Source: JAVBNU01 sp031551265 (GTDB taxonomy: Bacteria; Cyanobacteriota; Vampirovibrionia; Gastranaerophilales; Gastranaerophilaceae). From it: a stretch of 64,000 nucleotides of DNA. Every line of letters begins with the position of its first letter. The stretch's first letter is position 1. Under the pieces are notes generated by a model. The model did not search any database, was not told where the DNA came from, and worked only from the letters and a program-made list of their open reading frames with translations. The translations under genes and the position numbers were made by a program. This document shows positions 18,802 through 27,743 of the stretch, piece by piece. Location: contig JAVBNU010000026.1 in assembly GCA_031551265.1 (NCBI GenBank), forward strand, positions 9,472 through 73,471, written 5' to 3'.

Positions 18802-20595
18802 TTAATTGTTGAATAATCCGCCTATCATAGAGAAAATATTTTTTTTAGGTTTATTTGCATTTGCAGCTTTGTATGCATCTATTTGTGTTTTTAGAGCATC
18901 TCTTAAAGGGCTGTCAATCGGTAATCTTGCGCATTCAACTCGTGCGTCTATTAAATCGTTGGTGCCGGTTATAGGCTTACAAGTTCCTTTATTAGCGTCA
19001 AATCCCCAGCGCTCAGCAGCTTTGTCAGCTGTTTTTGCGTCAGATTTTGGAGCATCTTTCTTTTCTGCTTCGGTCTTAGGGTTAGCTTTTCCCTCGGTTT
19101 CTTTTTTGAGTGTTTCTAATGACTTGTCTCCTTTTTTGGCGGCTTCGTATTCGGCGTCCCCTTGTTTGATCTTGTCGATGCTTGGTTTTGCCTTATCAAT
19201 TGCTGCGTTTGTTATGCCTTTGCTGCTTTTTTCGTATTCTTCAATTTGTTTTTTGAGTTCAGCTCTTTGAGGTTCGGTAAGGTTTTTACCTTCTAATTTT
19301 GTTTTAGCAGTTGCCAAGTCTGTAGAAGATTTAATAGGATTATTTGTAGTTGCTTGAGTATTCGAATTAGGCTGAGCTTCGTGTGGTTGTTTACCCTCTG
19401 TTTTGTTAGCTACATCGGCACCACCGTTTGCAGTAGTTGTTCCGTCTGCATTGGTTTTCTTAGGTTCGGTTTCTTTAGGTGCGTCTGTGTTTACTCCGTT
19501 CATTTTTAAGAAGGCTTCTCTCATGGCGATTTCTTTGTCGTCTTTACCTTTTTCCAGTTTTGTCCAAGTCATGTCTTTGCCTGCATTTTTGCCGTCTTTA
19601 TAGAAATCCTCGTATTCTTTTTGAGTTGGTTGACGATATAAATCGTTACCGACTTTTGCGAAGTTACCTAATTCTTTGTTCATTGCCTTAACTTGGTCAG
19701 GATCTTTTGTTAAATCAGTTTTAAGACTGTCTAATTTTTTTACAGCGGCTTGTCTAATATCCATGTCTTTGCCATTTTCATCTTTCATGGTGGTGCCATC
19801 TGAATTTTTTGCCAGTTCATTTATTCTCTCGTAGCGATTGGAGTGTGCTATTTTGCTGCCATCGTTCAATGTTAAATCGGTGTCTTTGCTTTTATCGGCA
19901 TCAGTATCTTTACCATCAACGTCACACATTATAGTTTGGTTGCCCTGTTTGCCGCTGATTTCAACGTTGTTGCCGACTGTTCTGCGATTTTCGGTACCTT
20001 CAGGTACAAAAGTACCTCTGTTGGGCTCTTGTTTCAAGCCCTTTCTTTGCTCCGGAGTGAGTTGTTCGGAACGTACCGGCTGCTGTGTTTGATTTGTAGC
20101 TGTTGTTTGCGCAGGTTGTGTAGTGCCGTTTGGTGCCGGTGTAGCTTGTTGCTGTTGTTGTGTCTGTGTTTGGTTTGACGCAGAATTTATAGCCACTTTT
20201 GTATCGGGGGCTTGCTGACCACCACTTTGTGCGCCGTTGCCATTTTTCTCTTCATTTTTAGCAGGTTCAGGTGCTTTTACACCATTAGGTCCTGCTGCCT
20301 GTTCGTCTGTACCTGCGGGTGCTGTTGTGCCAAAAGGATTTGTAGTTGTGTTTTCTGTCCTTGCAGATTGTTGGTTAGCAGACGCATTAGCTGCTACTCC
20401 TTGATTAGTTTCAGGTGTTGGTGGCGTAGTTTTTTCTAACCCTGTACCTAAATTAGCGGGTGCTGGTGCAGGTGTTAAGCCGATGCTTGTATCTTTTTTT
20501 TCAGGTGTTGATGTACCTTTACTTTTGTCCTCTTGTTTGATCGGATCAGGTCTCTTAATTGCTGTTGAGCCGTTTGAAACTGGTGGTGCTGACAT
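18802..20595 (-). CDS. Low-complexity Gln/Thr/Lys-rich protein with C-terminal repeat module
   Basis: A 597-residue polar protein with no recognised domain. The first 200 residues are rich in Pro, Thr, Gln and Asn (runs such as TQTQQQQQATPAPNGT). Charged, helical sequence follows. Near 420-455 and 528-580 there are related segments, the second reading WGFDANKGTCKP then RLPIDSPLRDALKTQIDAY. This parallels LGYN...SLPTDNNLRKALNSEVSKA in the 5826-7634 protein, suggesting a shared module. There is no signal peptide or membrane segment. AAAGGAG lies 8 bases before the ATG. Confidence 0.72.
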   Translation of the reverse strand: MSAPPVSNGSTAIKRPDPIKQEDKSKGTSTPEKKDTSIGLTPAPAPANLGTGLEKTTPPTPETNQGVAANASANQQSARTENTTTNPFGTTAPAGTDEQAAGPNGVKAPEPAKNEEKNGNGAQSGGQQAPDTKVAINSASNQTQTQQQQQATPAPNGTTQPAQTTATNQTQQPVRSEQLTPEQRKGLKQEPNRGTFVPEGTENRRTVGNNVEISGKQGNQTIMCDVDGKDTDADKSKDTDLTLNDGSKIAHSNRYERINELAKNSDGTTMKDENGKDMDIRQAAVKKLDSLKTDLTKDPDQVKAMNKELGNFAKVGNDLYRQPTQKEYEDFYKDGKNAGKDMTWTKLEKGKDDKEIAMREAFLKMNGVNTDAPKETEPKKTNADGTTTANGGADVANKTEGKQPHEAQPNSNTQATTNNPIKSSTDLATAKTKLEGKNLTEPQRAELKKQIEEYEKSSKGITNAAIDKAKPSIDKIKQGDAEYEAAKKGDKSLETLKKETEGKANPKTEAEKKDAPKSDAKTADKAAERWGFDANKGTCKPITGTNDLIDARVECARLPIDSPLRDALKTQIDAYKAANANKPKKNIFSMIGGLFNN

Positions 20596-20978
20596 AATAC
20601 TTTCTCCTTTATACTTCTCTTATAATTAAATTCCTTCTCTCTGCATGCGAAAACGCATATATTACTCCCGTATATAAATAAAGTTATTTTTATAAAAAAA
20701 AATTGCCCTGTGAAAAACAGTTTGTTTTCCAACATGGGCATGTATTTCAGATACTATCTGAAATTTCAAAAATTAAATTTATCGTTACAATTCTTCACGA
20801 AAGCACGAATTTGTAATAAATCTTAATAAAAGGATTGAAAATTATCCCTACAGTAGAGATATAAGTATTTTGTCATTGCGAAGCCGTGGTAATCCGATAC
20901 CCCTCACCTGAATTTCTAACACTCACAAGTTCGTGAAGAAATTCTTCCTCTCCCGCATTGGGGAGAGGAAGTAAAGAT
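20596..20978. promoter_or_regulatory. Intergenic region: hairpin, HLR1-like motif and repeat
   Basis: Between the XRE gene at 20979 and the 18802 gene, both on the minus strand. At 20704-20740 a hairpin (GCCC..TGT / ACA.GGGC) is followed on the minus strand by a run of T, so it can end the XRE transcript or attenuate the next gene. At 20784-20801 GTTACAAT-TC-TTCACGAA resembles an HLR1 pair, and 20809-20826 is the reverse complement of TTAAGATTTATTACAAAT. A repeat with CCCTCACC and CCTCTCCC units occupies 20877-20970. Confidence 0.5.
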
Positions 20979-21647
20979 TTATTTTGTGATTAACTCCATA
21001 CCTTCGATTATTGCTTTTAGTTTGTCCAGCGAGTGTTTGTCGCCCAGTGCTTTTATGGCGAGTTCAACAAACTTCATTTGTTGTGGTTTATCCGAAACCT
21101 CTTTTAGTAGTTCCAAAATTTTGTTCAAACCTTCCATGTCTGTGTAGCCGGAGTTGTTTTTGATGTGTTTGAAAGTTCCGTCAGGGAAATATATTGTGAT
21201 TTTGTATATTTCCGCGTTTTCCGAATACTCTACAGTGATTGGTTTTTTGCTCTTTTTCGCGATGCTTAGCATTTCTAGGTCAGAGCTTGTGGCTTCGATT
21301 TTTTTGTTGTCATATTTTTGAATTTTTCTTTGTTTCTCTTCTTTATCCAGCAATTCAAGTTTTATAAGGTTGCCAAATTTTACGGCTCTATAGGTTGTGT
21401 TGTCCGTGCCGGTCATTGCTAATTCTTCTGTTTCTAATTGAAAATCAAACATTTGTTTGATGGGTACATTCAGGCAGTGGCATATTTTTTCTAACGTATC
21501 TGCGGAGGGAAAGTTTTTGCCGCATTCAATTCTTGTTAATTGTCTTTGATTAATGTCAATCATTTCCCCGAGTTGTTCTTGTGTAATCCCTTTTGCCTTC
21601 CGAATAAATTTCATATTCTTACCAAACATTTGTTTTAGTGTTGTCAT
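20979..21647 (-). CDS. XRE-family transcriptional regulator
   Basis: A 222-residue protein with an N-terminal helix-turn-helix (residues about 8-62; GITQEQLGEMIDINQRQLTR) followed by about 150 residues of unassigned sequence rich in Lys and Glu. It probably represses or activates nearby genes by binding DNA as a dimer. I start it at ATG 21647, where AAGGTGA lies 6 bases upstream; an in-frame ATG at 21755 would add an unrelated basic N-terminus. Target genes are unknown. Confidence 0.8.
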   Translation of the reverse strand: MTTLKQMFGKNMKFIRKAKGITQEQLGEMIDINQRQLTRIECGKNFPSADTLEKICHCLNVPIKQMFDFQLETEELAMTGTDNTTYRAVKFGNLIKLELLDKEEKQRKIQKYDNKKIEATSSDLEMLSIAKKSKKPITVEYSENAEIYKITIYFPDGTFKHIKNNSGYTDMEGLNKILELLKEVSDKPQQMKFVELAIKALGDKHSLDKLKAIIEGMELITK

Positions 21648-21955
21648 TGAGTTCACCTTATTCCTTACCTTATTAAGTTGTGTAATTATATTATTACTTC
21701 TTTTGTACCTAATATTGAAGGCTTTTTGCTGGCAAAAGAATTGAGAAAAAGACATGATATGTGATTTAATTTTTTAAAAACAATATAATGAGTCATAAAA
21801 TGTAATTTATCAATTAATGATGGCAAAAAAATATAATAAATAAACTCAACATGTGATTAGGCTTATGGTGTAATTTTAGTAAATATTATAAGATAATTCT
21901 TTAAATGATAGCAAGTTTGTGTTAAGTTGAAAAAAAAGGATAACAAAAGGTTTTT
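21648..21955. other. AT-rich divergent intergenic region
   Basis: Separates the XRE gene (leftward) from valS (rightward). No gene, and no T-box-like motif ahead of valS. Only promoter-like AT-rich sequence is seen, and AAAAAAGGATAACAAAAGG precedes valS as its ribosome-binding region. Confidence 0.4.
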
Positions 21956-24601
21956 ATGAGCAGTAATTATAATGATTTAGCCACAGTTTATGACGCGAAA
22001 GAAACAGAAGCGCGGATATATGATTTTTGGGAAAGTAATCAGTTTTTTAAGGCTGATGAAAAATCGTCAAAAAAACCTTTTAGTATTGTAATTCCGCCAC
22101 CGAATGTAACAGGTGTTTTACACATGGGGCATGCTCTGGATGGTACGCTGCAAGATATTTTGACACGTTATCACAGAATGTCGGGCTACGAAGCTCTTTG
22201 GCTGCCGGGTTGTGACCATGCAGGTATTGCCACTCAAAATGTGGTAGAGAAAAAGTTACGTGAAGAAAGTAAAAACCGCTTTGATTTAGGGCGTGAAAAA
22301 TTTCTGGATTTGACATGGAAATGGGCAAATGAGCATAAATCTGCTATTTTAGGGCAATTTAAGCGTTTAGGCGCATCATTTGACCTAACACGAGAAAGAT
22401 TCACACTTGATGAAGGCTGTTCTGATGCGGTTAAAGAAGTTTTCATTAAACTTTATGAAAAAGGTTTGATTTATAAAGGAACATATATTGTAAACTGGTG
22501 TCCACGCTGTCAGAGCGCGATTTCGGACATTGAAACAGAGTACGAAACCGAAAACGGTAAACTTTGGGAACTATGTTACCACATAAAAGATGGTCCCGGT
22601 GCGATTGTTATTGCTACAACCCGCCCTGAGACGATGTTTGGTGATGTTGCAGTTGCCGTGCATCCTGATGATTATAAATATAAAGAATTAATAGGTAAAA
22701 CTATCTGCATGCCGCTGACAAGCCGTGAAATCCCTATTATAGCTGACGAATTTGTGGATAGAAAATTCGGAACAGGCGCGGTTAAAATTACGCCGGCACA
22801 TGACCCTAATGATTTTGAGGTCGGTAAACGTCATAACCTAAAACCAATTTGGGTTATTGATGAAGAAGGTAAGATGAAGGCATGCAAAGAAGTCCCGCCT
22901 GAATTGCATGGATTAACCCGTGAAGAGGCACGTGAAAAAACGCTTGAAATGCTTAAACTCCAAGAGTCTTTCGGGCGCGTCAAAGACCACGAGCATAATG
23001 TCGGTAAGTGTCAACGTTGTGATACAACGATTGAGCCGTTGCTTTCCGAGCAGTGGTTTGTGAAAATGGAGCCGCTTTCTAAGGCTGCGATTGATTCTAT
23101 CGAGAAAAAAGAAATCCAATTTATTCCTGAGCGTTGGACAAAGAATTATTTGAATTGGATGACAAATATTCGTGATTGGTGTATTTCTCGTCAATTATGG
23201 TGGGGTCATCAAATTCCGGCTTATTATCATAACGAAACAGGCGAAATGGTTGTTGCTAAAGAGAATCCGGATCCTAAAAATTATACACAGGACAATGATG
23301 TTTTAGATACATGGTTTTCGTCAGGCTTGTGGCCGTTTTCGACTATGGGATGGCCGAATCTTGAGAGTGAAGATTTCAAGAAATTTTACCCTACAACGGT
23401 TTTGGTTACCGGGTTTGATATAATTTTCTTTTGGGTAGCCAGAATGATTACAATGGGATACGAATTCACAGATAAAGCACCATTTTCGACGGTATTTATC
23501 CATGGTTTGATACGTGATGAGTTCGGGCAAAAAATGTCGAAATCAAAGGGCAACACAATTGACCCTGTTGAAATAATTGATAAATACGGTAGTGACGCGC
23601 TAAGATTTACGTTGACATCACTTTGTACGTTTGGTGGTCAGGATATTAAGGTTAGTGATGAGCGTTTTGAGTATGGTAGAAACTTTGCCAATAAAATCTG
23701 GAATGCTTCAAGATTTGTACTGATGAACCTTGAAGATGTTGATGATAAACCGATTGATTTTGATGAATTGACGCTGGCTGACAAATGGATTTTGAGCAAA
23801 CTTAATGCGACTGCTGCAGAAATTAATAAGCAGGTACAAACATACCATATTGGTGAGTATGCACAGATGGTGTATGACTTTTTCTGGAACTCATATTGTG
23901 ACTGGTATGTTGAGTTGGCTAAAATTCAGCTGCAAAACCCTGATTTGGCACTGAATACGCAGCGTGTTCTATTATACGTTCTTGACCAATCGTTGCGATT
24001 GTTGCATCCGATTATGCCGCATATTAGTGAGAGCATTTGGCAATTGCTGCCTAACGGGCAGGAGCTTCAAGGCTTAATTAGAGCTGATTTTCCTCAATTT
24101 GATGAAAAATTGGCATTTGCAAAAGAAGCATCTAATATGGAATACGCTTTTGAGGTTATTAAATCTCTCAGAAATATTCGTCAAAGCTTTAACATTCCGT
24201 TATCAATGGCTATGAACATTAAAGTTGTTGCTGATAATGCCGAAAAACCAATTTACACAGCGATAGAAGCGTTTGTAAAAAGACTGGCGAAAGTCGGCGA
24301 AATTGAGTTTGTTACTGATGATAAAAGTCTCATGAAGCAGTCAGCGTCGGCTGTTGTTGGTAATTCAAAAATTATTGTTAATTTGGCAGGATTGATTGAT
24401 TTGAATGAAGAAATCGGACGCCAAAATAAAAAGCTGGAAAAATTATTAAACGAGTTGAACGTGCTTCAAGCAAAATTAAATAACAAAAAATTTGTTGATA
24501 ATGCACCTGCAGAGCTTGTACAGCAGACAAAAGACAGAATTGAAGAACTCAACGCTCAAAAAGCAATACTGGATGAACTTTTACTTTCATTGAAAGGATA
24601 G
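21956..24601 (+). CDS. valS: Valine--tRNA ligase
   Basis: An 881-residue class I synthetase. The HIGH motif reads PNVTGVLHMGHALDG near residue 56 and the KMSKS loop QKMSKSKGNTIDP near 526. The CP1 editing domain includes ATTRPETMFGD. The anticodon-binding domain (NIWNASRF, FWNSYCDWYVEL) and a C-terminal coiled-coil tail complete the ValS layout. It charges tRNA-Val and edits mischarged threonine. The length is normal, and the next gene starts directly at its stop. Confidence 0.97.
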   Translation: MSSNYNDLATVYDAKETEARIYDFWESNQFFKADEKSSKKPFSIVIPPPNVTGVLHMGHALDGTLQDILTRYHRMSGYEALWLPGCDHAGIATQNVVEKKLREESKNRFDLGREKFLDLTWKWANEHKSAILGQFKRLGASFDLTRERFTLDEGCSDAVKEVFIKLYEKGLIYKGTYIVNWCPRCQSAISDIETEYETENGKLWELCYHIKDGPGAIVIATTRPETMFGDVAVAVHPDDYKYKELIGKTICMPLTSREIPIIADEFVDRKFGTGAVKITPAHDPNDFEVGKRHNLKPIWVIDEEGKMKACKEVPPELHGLTREEAREKTLEMLKLQESFGRVKDHEHNVGKCQRCDTTIEPLLSEQWFVKMEPLSKAAIDSIEKKEIQFIPERWTKNYLNWMTNIRDWCISRQLWWGHQIPAYYHNETGEMVVAKENPDPKNYTQDNDVLDTWFSSGLWPFSTMGWPNLESEDFKKFYPTTVLVTGFDIIFFWVARMITMGYEFTDKAPFSTVFIHGLIRDEFGQKMSKSKGNTIDPVEIIDKYGSDALRFTLTSLCTFGGQDIKVSDERFEYGRNFANKIWNASRFVLMNLEDVDDKPIDFDELTLADKWILSKLNATAAEINKQVQTYHIGEYAQMVYDFFWNSYCDWYVELAKIQLQNPDLALNTQRVLLYVLDQSLRLLHPIMPHISESIWQLLPNGQELQGLIRADFPQFDEKLAFAKEASNMEYAFEVIKSLRNIRQSFNIPLSMAMNIKVVADNAEKPIYTAIEAFVKRLAKVGEIEFVTDDKSLMKQSASAVVGNSKIIVNLAGLIDLNEEIGRQNKKLEKLLNELNVLQAKLNNKKFVDNAPAELVQQTKDRIEELNAQKAILDELLLSLKG

Positions 24602-26434
24602 TTGAAGGATAATAATTTGCGATATATTTCAATAGTTGTGCTGGTTTTAATGTGTTGTTCGTTTATCTTTTTTGCGAAATACAAAACGGAAGATAAGCTT
24701 TATAAAATTGTGCAAATCCAGTCAGCGAGCGAGTATTATGTTGATTTTAATAATGATGGTGTTGCTGATGAAGATGAGTTGGTTGTGTTGTCATCTTTGC
24801 AGGCTTTTCAGCCGATTTTGACGGATAAAAAAAGTTTTATATATCGCAAAAATATTACGAATGCTGAAAATATAAAGAATTACTTTTTGGCAGAACAATA
24901 TTTGAGTGAAAATTTGCTTGGTAAAGATGTTCGGGTAGAAGTTCTTTCGAAAACAGAGCCTAAAATTGTGCGGATATATTTGAATAATGAAGATGTTGCA
25001 AAAATTCTGTTGGGTAAAGGTTTTGCAGTTGTGAAAAATTATTCCTTCGATTTTTACAGGTATTTCGGGCATGAAAATATTTATCAAATCAAGAAGAATG
25101 CGGCTGATGCCAAAGATTTGAAGATTTATATTTTGAACAATAAAAATAACAAGTACCATGAATTAGACTGCAAGTATGGCTTGATGACGCATGATTATAA
25201 AATAGTCAAAGAATCGGAATTGCCGAAAAGTGCGTCAAAGTGTGAGTTTTGTTTTCATATTGAGCATAAAGAGCTTGAGTGGAAAGACAGGAACGACGAC
25301 CCGCCTTTGAAATTGGGTAATATGGAAATCTATATGCTTGATTTCACCCGTCACCCGCGCCCGAATGAGGGGTGCAAAAATTATACATGCTCTGCATTGA
25401 AGCGGCTGATTAAAAATTCTGCTGAATCCATTGATATTGCGATGTATTCAATACATAATCAGGCGATTTTGGATGAGCTAATAGCAGCGCAAAAACGGGG
25501 TGTAAAAATCCGGATTGTCACAGAAGGCGATAATTACAGGGATTACAAAGAGGACATGGAGCTTTTGCATGAATATTTTAGTGACATTAAAAACGATAAT
25601 GCGACAAAAGGCCATGGAGCGCGTGCTTTGATGCACCACAAATTTATTATTTTTGATGATAAATATTTTTTTATCGGTTCGACCAATCTTACACGCAGTG
25701 ACTTATCGGGTTTTAATTCAAATATTGCGCTGATTATTAATTCGCCTGAAATGGTGCAGATATACAAGGAAGAGTTTGAGCAAATGTTTTCAAAGGATTT
25801 GTTTCATAAGAAAAAAACCAAAATTGATAACAAAGAAAATATCAAAATAAATGCTGATATGACGGCTAGTATTTATTTTTCGCCGGTGGAGGCTGTGATT
25901 ACAAATCAAATTATTCCGCTTGTAAACAATGCCAAGAAATATGTTTATATTCCGATTTTTGTGTTTACACATAAAGAAATGGCGCAAATATTAATTAACG
26001 CTAAGAAACGAGGCGTTGACGTGCGTGTGATTATGGACGCTACCGGCGCCTGGAACAGAGGTTCTGTACATAAAACTATGCGAGAGGCAGGAGTGCCTGT
26101 AAAAGTCGAAAATTTAGCCGGCAAAATGCATATGAAGTCGATTATTATTGATGATGAGATAACGGTTATCGGTTCAATGAATTATACTGCAAGTGGTGAA
26201 AATTTCAATGATGAAAATATTCTTGTTATTAAAAATGCCGCTTTAGCTAAGTATTATAAAGCGTATTTCTTGTTTTTATGGAGTTTTATCCCTGATAAAT
26301 GGCTGATTAAAACACCTCATGCCGAGTCCTGGGAGTCTGTCGGCTCATGCACTGATGGTGTGGATAATGATTTTGACGGTAAAATTGATGCTGCAGATGA
26401 GGGCTGTAAGCCGATTAAGAGCAAACGCCAGTAA
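24602..26434 (+). CDS. Secreted phospholipase-D-like nuclease with SNase-like N-terminus
   Basis: A 610-residue protein. A hydrophobic segment at about 8-25 (ISIVVLVLMCCSFIFF) is a signal peptide or anchor. Residues about 30-165 resemble a staphylococcal-nuclease fold. A zinc-type segment follows (HELDCKYG ... SKCEFCFH). Two phospholipase D HKD motifs, HHKFIIFDDKYFFIGSTN near 344 and HMKSIIIDDEITVIGSMN near 508, form the active site. The C-terminus holds a calcium-type loop DGVDNDFDGKIDAADEGC. It probably cuts nucleic acid or phospholipid outside the cytoplasm. It starts with TTG immediately after the valS stop, with AAAGGA upstream. Confidence 0.8.
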   Translation: MKDNNLRYISIVVLVLMCCSFIFFAKYKTEDKLYKIVQIQSASEYYVDFNNDGVADEDELVVLSSLQAFQPILTDKKSFIYRKNITNAENIKNYFLAEQYLSENLLGKDVRVEVLSKTEPKIVRIYLNNEDVAKILLGKGFAVVKNYSFDFYRYFGHENIYQIKKNAADAKDLKIYILNNKNNKYHELDCKYGLMTHDYKIVKESELPKSASKCEFCFHIEHKELEWKDRNDDPPLKLGNMEIYMLDFTRHPRPNEGCKNYTCSALKRLIKNSAESIDIAMYSIHNQAILDELIAAQKRGVKIRIVTEGDNYRDYKEDMELLHEYFSDIKNDNATKGHGARALMHHKFIIFDDKYFFIGSTNLTRSDLSGFNSNIALIINSPEMVQIYKEEFEQMFSKDLFHKKKTKIDNKENIKINADMTASIYFSPVEAVITNQIIPLVNNAKKYVYIPIFVFTHKEMAQILINAKKRGVDVRVIMDATGAWNRGSVHKTMREAGVPVKVENLAGKMHMKSIIIDDEITVIGSMNYTASGENFNDENILVIKNAALAKYYKAYFLFLWSFIPDKWLIKTPHAESWESVGSCTDGVDNDFDGKIDAADEGCKPIKSKRQ

Positions 26435-26473
26435 AGGTAGTAAAAAAATTTTTTCAGATTTGCCGGTGGTCTC

Positions 26474-26482
26474 TGTTATAAT
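26474..26482 (+). promoter_or_regulatory. Extended -10 promoter of the flavoprotein gene
   Basis: TGTTATAAT gives a TG-n-TATAAT extended -10 element 26 bases ahead of the next ATG. No good -35 box is seen at 17 bases. This would give the flavoprotein its own transcript. Confidence 0.55.
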
Positions 26483-26508
26483 ATAGGAATAATAAAAGGA
26501 GTTTAGTT

Positions 26509-27051
26509 ATGAGTAAAAAAGTTTTGGTAATATCGTCAAGTCCGAGAAAAGGCGGTAACTCAGATACATTGTGTGACGAATTTGCGAGAGGTGCAGCTGA
26601 GGCTGGGCATCAAGTTGAAAAAATATTTTTAAAAGATAAAAAAATTAACTACTGCACAGGCTGTGGATTTTGTATGACAAACGACCACAATGGTTGTTCA
26701 CAAAAAGACGACATGACCGAAGTATTGGAAAAAATTATTGCAGCCGACACTCTTGTTTTGGCGTCTCCCGCGTATTTTTATACGATGTGTGCTCAATTGA
26801 AAACGATGATTGACAGATGTTGTGCGAAGTATACAAAAATCACCAATAAAGAACTGTACTTTATCGCAACGGCCGGTGATGATGCTAAGCCGGCTGTAGA
26901 TAGAATTTTTGAAGAATTTAGAGGGTATTTATATTGTCTTGAAGACTCTGTCGAAAAAGGCGCAATTCGTGCAGTCGGTGTTATGCATAAAGACGACGTG
27001 AAGAAAACAGGCTTTATGGCAGAAGCTTACGAAATGGGTAAGAGCGTATAA
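26509..27051 (+). CDS. NADPH-dependent FMN reductase / flavodoxin-fold protein
   Basis: A 180-residue flavodoxin-like protein. The phosphate-binding loop is ISSSPRKGGNSD at residues 8-19. A compact cysteine group CTGCGFC...C (CX2CX2CX7C) recalls the iron-sulfur flavoproteins, so an Fe-S cluster is possible. LASPAYFYTMCAQLKTMIDR is the usual FMN-site helix. It would pass electrons from NAD(P)H or ferredoxin to an unknown acceptor. AAAAGGAG precedes the ATG. Confidence 0.82.
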   Translation: MSKKVLVISSSPRKGGNSDTLCDEFARGAAEAGHQVEKIFLKDKKINYCTGCGFCMTNDHNGCSQKDDMTEVLEKIIAADTLVLASPAYFYTMCAQLKTMIDRCCAKYTKITNKELYFIATAGDDAKPAVDRIFEEFRGYLYCLEDSVEKGAIRAVGVMHKDDVKKTGFMAEAYEMGKSV

Positions 27052-27074
27052 ATCGATTGAAAAATGTATTTCAA

Positions 27075-27103
27075 TGTGTTACAATGTAATACAATGTAAC
27101 ACA
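27075..27103. promoter_or_regulatory. 29-base near-palindrome of ACAATGTA repeats (toxin-antitoxin operator)
   Basis: Three ACAATGT-type units about 10 bases apart form a near-palindrome whose outer arms, TGTGTTACA and TGTAACACA, are perfectly complementary; three central positions break symmetry. It ends 20 bases before the antitoxin ATG. Ribbon-helix-helix antitoxins bind such repeats, so autoregulation is likely. Confidence 0.7.
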
Positions 27104-27123
27104 AAATAAAAAGGTGGTTTATT

Positions 27124-27354
27124 ATGGCTTCTGAACAGTTTTCAATGCGTCTCTCAAAAGATACTAAAGACAAGCTTGAAGAACTTGCTAAAGCAACGGG
27201 ACGCTCAAAGGCTTATCTGGCAAATCAAGCTTTGGACAAATATTTAGACTATGAAACCTGGTATGTCCAAGCTGTGCAAGAAGGTATTCGGGAAGTCGAA
27301 AATGGTGATGTTATATCACTCGAAGAGGTAAAGCTCGAATTAGGGTTGGGGTAA
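27124..27354 (+). CDS. Ribbon-helix-helix antitoxin
   Basis: A 76-residue protein with a CopG/RHH N-terminus (QFSMRLSKDTKDKLEELAKA followed by GRSKAYLANQALDKYL) that would dimerise and bind DNA. The acidic C-terminal part (YVQAVQEGIREVENGD) is typical of the toxin-wrapping tail of RelB/ParD-type antitoxins. The stop codon is directly followed by the toxin ATG. An AAAAAGGTGG ribosome-binding site precedes its own ATG. The palindromic operator lies upstream. Confidence 0.88.
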   Translation: MASEQFSMRLSKDTKDKLEELAKATGRSKAYLANQALDKYLDYETWYVQAVQEGIREVENGDVISLEEVKLELGLG

Positions 27355-27636
27355 ATGGAAATTATATTTACTAAGGGTGCACTCAATAATTTAAAAGAAA
27401 TTCAAACGTATATATATAAATACAATCGGAGTGCTGCAAAAAAAGTCCACGCGCATATTATTGAGAAAATTGAAACCATGCTCTCCCAAAACCCGGCTAT
27501 TGGCAGATTAGGGCAAAATTTAAGGACAAGAGAGCTTATAATCACAAAATACCCTTATGTTGTGCCATATCAAATGAGAGATGGCGTGATTTATATTTTG
27601 AGGGTTCTGCACACCTCAAGAAAATGGGAATCATAA
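27355..27636 (+). CDS. ParE/RelE-family toxin
   Basis: A 93-residue ParE/RelE-superfamily protein. It starts EIIFTKGALNNLKEIQTYIY, has the conserved NPAIGRLG segment, RELIITKYPYVVPYQ, and ends ILRVLHTSRKW. It would poison gyrase (ParE) or cut mRNA (RelE); the VLHTSRKW ending favours the ParE branch. Translation is coupled to the antitoxin, whose stop abuts its ATG. Confidence 0.9.
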   Translation: MEIIFTKGALNNLKEIQTYIYKYNRSAAKKVHAHIIEKIETMLSQNPAIGRLGQNLRTRELIITKYPYVVPYQMRDGVIYILRVLHTSRKWES

Positions 27637-27743
27637 ATGTAGTTTGTAAACATAATGTAAAATAATATTTCTTATATAGCAACAAAAAAATTTCACGTGT
27701 TTTATATAGATAAAATGTGTGTACTAAATTTAAAAGGCGTTAC

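Noticed and set aside
21648..21955. T-box leader ahead of valS
   Set aside because: No T-box consensus (TGGNACCGCG-type) or terminator/antiterminator pair is visible.
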